The notes beneath the pieces were generated by a model. The model was not told the origin of the DNA. It did no database searches and saw nothing but the letters and a program-made list of their open reading frames with translations. 8,247 nt of DNA from an uncultured Acidobacteriota bacterium (lineage in GTDB: Bacteria; Acidobacteriota; Thermoanaerobaculia; Gp7-AA8): positions 1 to 8,247 of the forward strand of contig CAMPKJ010000220.1 of NCBI GenBank assembly GCA_946887105.1, in the 5' to 3' direction. Positions within the stretch are counted from its first letter, which is position 1. Every line of letters starts with the position of its first letter. Below, one piece after another: positions 1-5,257 of the stretch. The position numbers and the translations under genes were made by a program.

Positions 1-15
1 GATTGGGCGGATCCT

Positions 16-107
16 GGGGTCCTCGGGGTCCTCGGAGTTCCTCGGGTTCCTCGGAGTACCGCTCCCCGAGGAACTCCGAGGCACTCCGAGGAACGCCGAG
101 GAACTCG
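16..107. repeat. Converging short repeats forming a long hairpin behind pfk
   Basis: Four copies of TCCTCGG start at 20, 29, 39 and 48 (9-10 bp spacing). Four copies of the complement CCGAGG start at 66, 76, 86 and 96 (10 bp spacing). The two sets converge. The best fold pairs 35-57 with 83-106: 23 base pairs with one unpaired base, enclosing a 25-nt loop. On the minus strand the stem begins one base after the phosphofructokinase stop codon (110-108), so it would sit at the 3' end of that mRNA. It may act as a terminator or a 3' stabiliser, or be one copy of a dispersed repeat. No U-tract follows the hairpin inside the window, so a classical intrinsic terminator is not shown. The repeat and pairing are seen directly; the role is inferred. 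Confidence 0.75.
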
Positions 108-1268
108 TCAATGCAGGAACATCGGCATGCCCATCACTTCCGCCACCTTCGGCCGGTACTCCGCGGCGTCGTAGAAGCGGGGCACGTCGACGCGCTTTTC
201 GCCTTCGCCGGTGACCTCGATGGGCACGGCCGAATAGCGGCCGCCGACCACGGCCACCATCTGTCCCGTCTGGCGGCGGCGGAGGAGATCGGCGGCGAGC
301 GAGCCGTAGTTCTTCGCCACGATCAGATCGAGTGAATCGGGAGCGCCGGACCGCATGAGATAGGCGAGGCGCTGGTAGATCACGCTCGAGCCGTCGCGTT
401 TCTCGAGAAAGTCCGCGAGCACGCCGCCGATGCCGCCCAGTCTGCGCTGTCCGGCCGCGTCGGGCTTGCCGCTCTCGACCAGCGATCCGCCGGTGATGCG
501 CGCGCCTTCCGAAACCGCGACCACCGCATAGTTGCTCGGGTTCTCCGCTTTGTCGCGCGACAGCATTTCGTAGAGCACTTCGGGATCGAACGGCACCTCG
601 GCGATCAGCGCGCGATCGACGCCGGCGAGATACGCCGCGAGCAGGCACGTCTCGCCGGAGTTGCGGCCGAACAGTTCGACGATCAGGAAACGTTCGTGCG
701 AGCCGGCGCTGGTGCGCAGATCGTTGATGAACATCACGGCGCGCGTGACCGCGGTCGAAAATCCGAGGCAGTAATCGGTGCCGTAGACGTCGTTGTCCAT
801 CGTCTTCGGGATGGCGATCAGCGGAACGTTCTCGCGCTGCAGGCGGCGCGCGAACGTGAGTGTGCCGTCGCCGCCGAGTGCGACCAGCGCGTCGAGCTTG
901 AGGAAGTCGATGACGCGCAGCGCTTGCGGCGTGAGGTCGTAACGGCCGCGATCGTCGGGCCGCGGCAACTCGCTCATGAGGTGCGGCGGAACCTGATCGC
1001 GTTTCGCGATGGACGGATTCATGCGCGACGTGTGAAGGATCGTGCCGCCGGTGCGATCGATGGCGCGCGTGAGCACGCGCGTGAGCGGCAGGATCCACGC
1101 GGAGTTGTCGGCGGATGCGTCGGGGATCACGTTGACCAGCGAAGCCCAGCCGCGGCGCAGTCCGATGATCTCGCACGGCTCGTCGAGCATCCGCCAGACG
1201 AACGCCTTGATCGCGGCGTTGAGGCCGGGGACGTCGCCGCCACCGGTCAGGATTCCAATGCGCTTCAT
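108..1268 (-). CDS. 6-phosphofructokinase (PfkA superfamily, mixed donor signature)
   Basis: Predicted cytosolic glycolytic enzyme that phosphorylates fructose 6-phosphate to fructose 1,6-bisphosphate. The 386-residue protein opens with a TGGGDVPGLN donor-site loop (8-17). GGDGT follows at 132-136 and PKTMDND at 154-160, which contains the catalytic Asp158 and Asp160. An FGRNSGE segment and a VSEGA segment follow in the usual order. The protein is longer than the roughly 320-residue E. coli type, with about 30 extra residues before GGDGT. Gly135 matches E. coli Gly104, which marks ATP users, while Lys155 matches E. coli Gly124 and is the residue seen in pyrophosphate users and some actinobacterial ATP enzymes. 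ATP is the more likely donor. The start is set by an ATGA overlap with the upstream threonine dehydrogenase stop. It is the last gene of a three-gene operon. No Shine-Dalgarno sequence is seen, which fits translational coupling. Confidence 0.93.
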   Translation of the reverse strand: MKRIGILTGGGDVPGLNAAIKAFVWRMLDEPCEIIGLRRGWASLVNVIPDASADNSAWILPLTRVLTRAIDRTGGTILHTSRMNPSIAKRDQVPPHLMSELPRPDDRGRYDLTPQALRVIDFLKLDALVALGGDGTLTFARRLQRENVPLIAIPKTMDNDVYGTDYCLGFSTAVTRAVMFINDLRTSAGSHERFLIVELFGRNSGETCLLAAYLAGVDRALIAEVPFDPEVLYEMLSRDKAENPSNYAVVAVSEGARITGGSLVESGKPDAAGQRRLGGIGGVLADFLEKRDGSSVIYQRLAYLMRSGAPDSLDLIVAKNYGSLAADLLRRRQTGQMVAVVGGRYSAVPIEVTGEGEKRVDVPRFYDAAEYRPKVAEVMGMPMFLH

Positions 1269-2410
1269 CGAATTCGCGCTTCTGCGGCCGCCTCTCCCTC
1301 GGGAAAGAAAACCACCTTCAGCGCTTCGTGCCGATCGAACCTGGCGATGCCTTCGTGAAAATCGCGCAGCGAATCGTAGGTGGCCTGTACGACCCAGGCG
1401 ACGTCCAGCCCTGCGCGGAGCATGCCCAGCATGCGTTGCCACGTCGAATACATCCGCCGGCCGATGATGCCGTGCATGGTCACGCCCTTGAAGATCACGT
1501 TGCGCGTGTAGTCGTCGATGGTCACGGAGTGCCCGGCGGGCAATCCGAGGAGCGAGAGCGTGCCGCCCATGCGCACGATGTCCAGGCCGAAGTTGATGGC
1601 CGCGCTCGAGCCCGACATCTCGCAGACCACGTCCACGCCGACGCCGCCGGTGAGCGCTTCGACGGCCTGCTTCACCGCCTTCGGATCGGTGGTGCGCACG
1701 TTGAACGTGTGCAGGTTCCCGAAGTTGCGCGACGCCGCCCAGCGGCGTGCGGTCTCGAGCGCGTGATCGCTGACGTCGGTGACGATGACCACCGAGGCGC
1801 CGTTGTGCTCGGCGATGGCCGCGGACATCGCGCCGATCGGACCGAAGCCGGTGATGGCCACCGTTTTTCCGGCCAGGTCGACGACCTGAGTGGTATGAAC
1901 GGCGTTGCCGAGGGCGTCGAGGAAGGCGCCGACGCGGGGAGGGACGAAGGACGGCAACTTGATCACGTTGCCGGCGGGAACTTTTACGAACTCCGCGAAC
2001 GCGCCGTCCTCGTCGAGGCCGTAGATCTTCGTGCGCACGCAGATGTGCCCGTCGCCGGCACGGCACTGATGGCACTCCCCGCAGATGACGTGCATCTCCG
2101 CCGAAACGTAGTCGCCGATCGCGAGCGCACCTTCGTGAGCGCGCGACGCGCCCTCGCCGATCTCTTCGACGAAGCCGCAGAACTCGTGCCCGTAAATGCG
2201 CGGCGGCTGGACCTTTCCGCGGATCGACGGATCCCAGTGATAGATGTGTTTGTCGGTGCCGCAGATGGCGGCGCCGGCGACGCGGATCAGGACCTCGCCG
2301 GGACCCGGTTTCGGCACCGGACAATCGCGAATTTCGGTCCCTTCCGGACCGTCGAGAGGAGCTGATTTGACGACGGCAATCATCGGGTCGCGGATGCTAT
2401 CACGCACCAT
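1265..2410 (-). CDS. tdh: L-threonine 3-dehydrogenase
   Basis: Zinc-dependent medium-chain dehydrogenase predicted to oxidise L-threonine with NAD+ to 2-amino-3-ketobutyrate. With the start used here (381 residues) the catalytic zinc site is Cys50, His75 and Glu76. The structural zinc site is Cys110, Cys113, Cys116 and Cys124. The Rossmann glycine motif GFGPIG is at 188-193. His107, three residues before the first structural cysteine, matches the E. coli Tdh histidine linked to threonine specificity. Blocks such as AICGTD, LGNAVHT and VIFKG closely follow E. coli Tdh, which favours it over a generic alcohol or sorbitol dehydrogenase. Position 2410 is chosen because TGATG overlaps the hydrolase stop by one base. 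An ATG at 2383 (372 residues) aligns better with the family N terminus and remains possible. The stop overlaps the pfk start by 4 nt. No kbl (2-amino-3-ketobutyrate CoA ligase) partner lies in the window. Confidence 0.9.
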   Translation of the reverse strand: MVRDSIRDPMIAVVKSAPLDGPEGTEIRDCPVPKPGPGEVLIRVAGAAICGTDKHIYHWDPSIRGKVQPPRIYGHEFCGFVEEIGEGASRAHEGALAIGDYVSAEMHVICGECHQCRAGDGHICVRTKIYGLDEDGAFAEFVKVPAGNVIKLPSFVPPRVGAFLDALGNAVHTTQVVDLAGKTVAITGFGPIGAMSAAIAEHNGASVVIVTDVSDHALETARRWAASRNFGNLHTFNVRTTDPKAVKQAVEALTGGVGVDVVCEMSGSSAAINFGLDIVRMGGTLSLLGLPAGHSVTIDDYTRNVIFKGVTMHGIIGRRMYSTWQRMLGMLRAGLDVAWVVQATYDSLRDFHEGIARFDRHEALKVVFFPEGEAAAEARIR

Positions 2411-3342
2411 CAGTGCCGAATGGCGTGGCGCATGACGCGCAATGCCGCATCGATCGCTTCGTCCACCTTCGACGGCGGCTCGATCCGGAACGGACGCGCG
2501 TGCAGCGGCACCTCGGCGAGGAACTCCGAGAACGCGCGGACCAGCGCCGCCGGATCGCGTTCGTACAGATCGCCGTGCAGCCCGCCTTCGACGATGTGGA
2601 TGCGCTTGTGTGTCTTGCAGGCGCCGAACAACTCGTGCGCCATCGCGCACGGAATGGACTCGTCCGCGGAGCCGTGCAGCACGAGCAACGGGATCTGCAG
2701 CTTGCGCACGGAGTCGAGGGTGTTGAACAGATCGCCCGCGAGCAGGTGCAGCGGCACGCGCGGATGGAGCAGGCGCGCCATCGCGGTGAGGCTGGTGAAC
2801 GTCGACTGCAGGATCAGTCCATCGAAGCGATGGCGGCGAATGAGCTGGCCCGCCACCGCGCCGCCGAGCGAGAAGCCGTAGAGCACGGACGGCAGATTCC
2901 GCGGACGGATGGAGTCATGGAAACGCGCCGCCGTCATGGCGTCGTCGAGCACGCCGTCATACGACGGAGTGCCGCTGCTCTTGCCGTAACCGCGATAGTC
3001 GAAAAACAGCACGCTCAGATTCGCGGCGAGAAGATGCGGAATGATCGGCGCGCTGATGGTGAGATTGCCGCGATTGCCATGGCAGAACAGCGCGCTCGCC
3101 ACCGGCTTCTCCGCGCGGCAATACCACGCATGCAATCGCTCGCCGTCCGGCGTGTCGATCCAAAGCTCCTCGGTGACACCGGGCGCGATTCCGTACGCAG
3201 CCGGATCCCACCCGCGCTCGGGATCGGGCGACGGTTTGAAGATCTGCGTGCGCCGGTATACGCGCCGCCCGAACGCCGCGGCGAGGAGGAAGGCTCCGGC
3301 GATGGCCAGCCAGTCGGCAATGGTGGGTCCGCGTTTCGCCAT
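2410..3342 (-). CDS. Membrane-anchored alpha/beta hydrolase (BEM46/ABHD13-like)
   Basis: Serine hydrolase of the alpha/beta fold; the substrate cannot be told from sequence. The 310-residue protein starts with one hydrophobic segment at about 8-25, followed by Arg-rich residues 26-31, so it is probably an N-terminally anchored inner-membrane protein. The oxyanion-region motif HGNRGN (88-93) and FDYRGYGKSSG (about 114-124) are characteristic of the BEM46/ABHD13-like group. The nucleophile is Ser158 in GFSLGG. The acid is Asp227 in HGSADESIP, and the base is His256 near EGGLHGD, so the triad is complete. ATG 3342 is preferred over a GTG at 3372, because the GTG lies inside a palindromic repeat. 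First gene of the operon with tdh and pfk; its TGA shares a base with the tdh ATG. Its link to threonine or sugar metabolism is not evident. Confidence 0.88.
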   Translation of the reverse strand: MAKRGPTIADWLAIAGAFLLAAAFGRRVYRRTQIFKPSPDPERGWDPAAYGIAPGVTEELWIDTPDGERLHAWYCRAEKPVASALFCHGNRGNLTISAPIIPHLLAANLSVLFFDYRGYGKSSGTPSYDGVLDDAMTAARFHDSIRPRNLPSVLYGFSLGGAVAGQLIRRHRFDGLILQSTFTSLTAMARLLHPRVPLHLLAGDLFNTLDSVRKLQIPLLVLHGSADESIPCAMAHELFGACKTHKRIHIVEGGLHGDLYERDPAALVRAFSEFLAEVPLHARPFRIEPPSKVDEAIDAALRVMRHAIRH

Positions 3343-3399
3343 TGATGACGGGCACAGCAAGAGCGGAGCCACGCGCGCGGGACGGCGCGCGTGGGGAAG

Positions 3400-3421
3400 C
3401 CGCGGCGCCAGAGCGCCGCGG
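3400..3421. repeat. Inner hairpin of left arm
   Basis: CCGCGGCGC (3400-3408) pairs perfectly with GCGCCGCGG (3413-3421) across the 4-nt loop CAGA. It occupies the same place in its arm as the hairpin at 3548-3570 but with a different stem sequence. Confidence 0.8.
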
Positions 3422-3547
3422 GGGCGTCTGGGCGGTCTCGTGTTTCAGACCAGACTTCCGCGAGAGCGGCGTCATCGCAAGACCGCGCAGCGCGCAAAAG
3501 CCAATCTCGCGAGACATCGGGATTATCGCGACACCGCCCAGACGCCC

Positions 3548-3570
3548 CCGCGCGCCCTGCAGGCGCGCGG
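3548..3570. repeat. Inner hairpin of right arm
   Basis: CCGCGCGCC (3548-3556) pairs perfectly with GGCGCGCGG (3562-3570) across the 5-nt loop CTGCA. Compared with the left-arm hairpin, stem pairs 6, 7 and 8 are swapped on both strands, so base pairing is kept while the sequence differs. Confidence 0.8.
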
Positions 3571-3621
3571 TTCCCGCGTGCGCGCCGTGCAGCGCGCGTG
3601 GTTCCTGTACGCTTCGCACAC

Positions 3622-4029
3622 ATGCAAACCGAATCCCGTCTCCGCGTCCGTTACAAAGAGACCGACCAGATGAGCATCGCGCATCATGCGAACTACATCG
3701 TCTGGTTCGAGATCGGGCGGACGGACTACTGCCGCGAGGCGGGATTTCCGTATAACGAGATCGAGGCGCGCGGCTACATCCTCGTGGTCACGGACGTCCA
3801 GTGCCGCTATCGCATCCCGTTTCGTTATGACGATGAAGTGATCATCCGCACCACCGTCGCGGAGCTCGGAAGCCGCGGCATCAAGTTCGCGTACGACCTC
3901 TATCGCGGCGAAACGCTGCACGCGAACGGGACGTCGTCCCACGTCTGGCTGGATGAAAAGTCGCGCAAACCGGTGCGCGCGGATGAAGAAGTGATGCGCG
4001 CGTTCAGAGCCGCATGTAGCCGCCCTTGA
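3622..4029 (+). CDS. YbgC-like acyl-CoA thioesterase (4HBT hotdog family)
   Basis: Predicted cytosolic hotdog-fold thioesterase that hydrolyses acyl-CoA. The YbgC branch is often linked to envelope lipid metabolism and, in Proteobacteria, to the tol-pal cluster. The 135-residue protein has the usual family length. The signature YKETDQMSIAHHANY spans residues 11-25, with the catalytic-site Asp15 and the HHANY segment intact, followed by WFEIGRTDYCR. Serine 18 replaces the glycine usual after Asp-x-x. ATG 3622 gives the family N terminus; residues upstream in this frame come from the palindromic repeat and are not protein-like. No Shine-Dalgarno sequence precedes it. A TACGCT box (3608-3613) lies 8 nt before the ATG and could be a -10 element for a leaderless or near-leaderless transcript. 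Its 3' end overlaps the convergent lipoprotein gene by 26 nt. No tol or pal gene is nearby. Confidence 0.9.
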   Translation: MQTESRLRVRYKETDQMSIAHHANYIVWFEIGRTDYCREAGFPYNEIEARGYILVVTDVQCRYRIPFRYDDEVIIRTTVAELGSRGIKFAYDLYRGETLHANGTSSHVWLDEKSRKPVRADEEVMRAFRAACSRP

Positions 4030-4423
4030 GGTACGCCTCGGGGTTGGCCGCGAAGGCGCGCTTGTTCGCCTCGCTCGAGAAGTAGTAGATCTTTCCCTTG
4101 TACTCGAACACCGGCGTGGTGGCGCGCATGGAGATCTTGCTGCCGTCGATCGGATCCATGGCGATGGCGGGGGAGAAGGGGAGCGACGCGCGCAGCTTTT
4201 CGTCCTCGGGTGAGAAGACGATCGGCGTCGGCGTCTCCCACGGCAGCGCTTTCGGCTTCGGCGGCGGGGCCTCGTCGCTCAGCATCGGCGGCGGATCGAG
4301 CGGCGCCGGGACCGGCATCACGGTATTGATGGTCTGCACCTGCGCGCGTTTCGGCGGCGGCGGCGTGGAATCGCAGGCAGTGACTGCGAAGGCGAGCAGA
4401 ACGACAGCAGGAAGGCGCCTCAT
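4004..4423 (-). CDS. YHS-domain lipoprotein lacking the usual cysteines
   Basis: Small predicted lipoprotein of 139 residues with unknown function. The N terminus is a type II signal peptide: Arg2-Arg3, a hydrophobic core at 4-13, then the lipobox V14-T15-A16-C17 with Cys17 as the lipidation site. Asp18 follows; in E. coli an Asp at this position favours inner-membrane retention, though that rule may not hold here. A proline-rich linker covers about 20-67. The C terminus (about 88-135) matches the YHS domain: DPIDG, then FEYKGKIYYFSSEANKRAF and NPEAY. YHS domains usually read DPVCG and CSEGCK, with cysteines that bind metal in transporters and oxygenases. Here those positions are Asp93, Ser116 and Asn120, so metal binding by cysteine is not possible. 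ATG 4423 is chosen for the signal peptide. No Shine-Dalgarno sequence is seen. It starts 38 nt after the tRNA-Leu 3' end on the same strand. Confidence 0.8.
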   Translation of the reverse strand: MRRLPAVVLLAFAVTACDSTPPPPKRAQVQTINTVMPVPAPLDPPPMLSDEAPPPKPKALPWETPTPIVFSPEDEKLRASLPFSPAIAMDPIDGSKISMRATTPVFEYKGKIYYFSSEANKRAFAANPEAYLKGGYMRL

Positions 4424-4461
4424 CTGTGACCGCAACTGTGCGAATCGTACGCCAGTTGGGA

Positions 4462-4548
4462 TGGTGCCCGGGACTGGAATCGAACCAGCACCCGCTAATG
4501 CGGACAGGCTTCTGAGACCTGCGCGTCTACCAATTCCGCCACCCGGGC
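4462..4548 (-). tRNA. tRNA-Leu (anticodon CAG)
   Basis: Full class II tRNA of 87 nt including an encoded CCA (4462-4464). The acceptor stem pairs GCCCGGG (4548-4542) with CCCGGGC (4472-4466) over seven perfect pairs, with discriminator A at 4465. The anticodon loop reads CTCAGAA (4516-4510) with anticodon CAG at 4514-4512, on a 5-bp stem. A long variable arm folds as CCGC-ATTA-GCGG, as expected for leucine tRNAs. The T arm carries GGTTCGATTCC. It reads CUG codons, which are common in this GC-rich sequence. It has its own promoter immediately upstream, and a lipoprotein gene follows closely downstream. Confidence 0.97.
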
Positions 4549-4560
4549 CGAGGGAGCGCG

Positions 4561-4588
4561 ATTTTAGTCGCAGCCGGGTGAATGTCAA
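4561..4588 (-). promoter_or_regulatory. Sigma-70-type promoter of tRNA-Leu
   Basis: On the minus strand a consensus -35 TTGACA (4588-4583) is followed by a 16-bp spacer and -10 TAAAAT (4566-4561), one mismatch from TATAAT. Transcription would begin near 4554, leaving only about six leader bases before the tRNA 5' end at 4548. It is the strongest promoter visible in the window, as expected for a tRNA gene. It lies in the 64-bp gap shared with the divergent pgsA. Confidence 0.82.
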
Positions 4589-4612
4589 TCAGGAGCATGA
4601 AATTCCGGCGGC

Positions 4613-5257
4613 ATGCTTCCCACGATCTTGCGAAACGAATATCCTGCGCCCGCGAGCCTGATCCACCCCGTGCAGCGCGAAAAGTTATCGAACGAAGTCT
4701 GGAACCTGCCGAACGCGCTGACGTTGTTCCGCATTTTCCTGGTGCCCTTCCTCGTGGTCGTGCTGCTGACCAAGTTCACGGCGCGCGAGTTCGTGGGGCT
4801 GGCCATTTTTCTGGTCGCCGCCGTCACCGATTTCCTCGACGGCTGGCTGGCGCGGCGCCGCAACCAGACCACCAAACTGGGCGCGCTCCTCGATCCGATC
4901 GCCGACAAGCTGCTCATGTCCGCGGCGTTCATCTCGCTCGTGGAAATGGATCCGATGCACGTTCCGGCCTGGATGGTGGTGATCATCATCGGACGCGAGT
5001 TCGCGGTGTCGGGACTGCGCTCGATCGCCGCCCAACAGGGAGTGACCATCGCCGCCTCGCCGCTCGGCAAAGGGAAGATGGTCTCCCAGGTGATCGCCAT
5101 CTCGCTGCTGATCCTCGGATACGAGCTGGGGCAGTTCCGCGTGATCGGCAAGGTTGCGCTGTGGGGCGTGGTGTTCTTCGCGCTGGTCTCGGGAATCGAC
5201 TACTTCATCAAATTCTCGCGCGCCGTTTTGCGCGATCAGCCGACCAGTAATCGATAA
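4613..5257 (+). CDS. pgsA: CDP-diacylglycerol--glycerol-3-phosphate 3-phosphatidyltransferase
   Basis: Integral inner-membrane enzyme that transfers a phosphatidyl group from CDP-diacylglycerol to glycerol 3-phosphate. This makes phosphatidylglycerol phosphate, the committed step to phosphatidylglycerol and cardiolipin. The CDP-alcohol phosphotransferase signature D-x2-DG-x2-AR-x8-G-x3-D-x3-D is complete at residues 73-98, with Asp73, Asp76, Asp94 and Asp98. It is preceded by WNLPNALTLFR (30-40), the usual PgsA opening. Several hydrophobic segments follow, including about 41-53, 60-72, 118-127 and 155-165. At 214 residues it is longer than the roughly 180-residue E. coli protein, mostly because of about 28 N-terminal residues before the conserved block. 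ATG 4613 is the first in-frame start after a stop at 4598-4600. An AGGAG at 4591-4595 is too far (17 nt) to serve it well. The 3' end overlaps rsmI convergently by 22 nt. Confidence 0.92.
   Translation: MLPTILRNEYPAPASLIHPVQREKLSNEVWNLPNALTLFRIFLVPFLVVVLLTKFTAREFVGLAIFLVAAVTDFLDGWLARRRNQTTKLGALLDPIADKLLMSAAFISLVEMDPMHVPAWMVVIIIGREFAVSGLRSIAAQQGVTIAASPLGKGKMVSQVIAISLLILGYELGQFRVIGKVALWGVVFFALVSGIDYFIKFSRAVLRDQPTSNR

Larger units (their letters stand above)
3365..3605. repeat. 241-bp inverted-repeat element with paired REP-like hairpin units
   Basis: Two imperfect copies of a roughly 76-nt unit face each other, at 3365-3440 and 3529-3605, around an 88-bp centre. The arms share a perfect 20-bp inverted match (3417-3436 with 3533-3552), and the outer ends match at 13 of 14 positions (3365-3378 with 3592-3605). 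Each arm holds two hairpins. The left arm has a 10-bp stem with a 6-nt loop (3369-3394) and a 9-bp stem with a 4-nt loop (3400-3421). The right arm has a 9-bp stem with a 5-nt loop (3548-3570) and an outer stem of about 9 pairs including two G-T wobbles. The two 9-bp stems differ at three positions, and the pairing partners have changed too. This resembles REP/REPIN-type elements. It fills nearly all of the noncoding region 3343-3621 between divergent genes, and no protein-coding gene is seen in it. Confidence 0.8.

Noticed and set aside
16..107. CRISPR-like array
   Set aside because: Units are only 7-10 bp, without spacers, and they reverse orientation in the middle.
108..2324. A 738-codon open frame on minus covering pfk and much of tdh
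   Set aside because: Only its last 386 codons are a real protein. The upstream part is Arg-rich out-of-frame reading of tdh, and the ATGA junction sets the true pfk start.
2518..2530. Copy of the 5' repeat core (GAGGAACTCCGAG) inside the hydrolase gene
   Set aside because: A single 13-nt match encoding an ordinary helix segment (SEFLAE) with no neighbouring units; most likely chance.
3343..3372. GTG start at 3372 for the hydrolase
   Set aside because: It adds ten residues, begins inside the palindromic element, and places the signal-anchor further from the N terminus. ATG 3342 gives a cleaner anchor.
3352..3620. GCACA at 3352-3356 and 3616-3620 as a target-site duplication around the inverted-repeat element
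   Set aside because: Only 5 bp, and the copies lie at unequal distances (about 8 and 10 bp) from the element ends; too weak to claim transposition.
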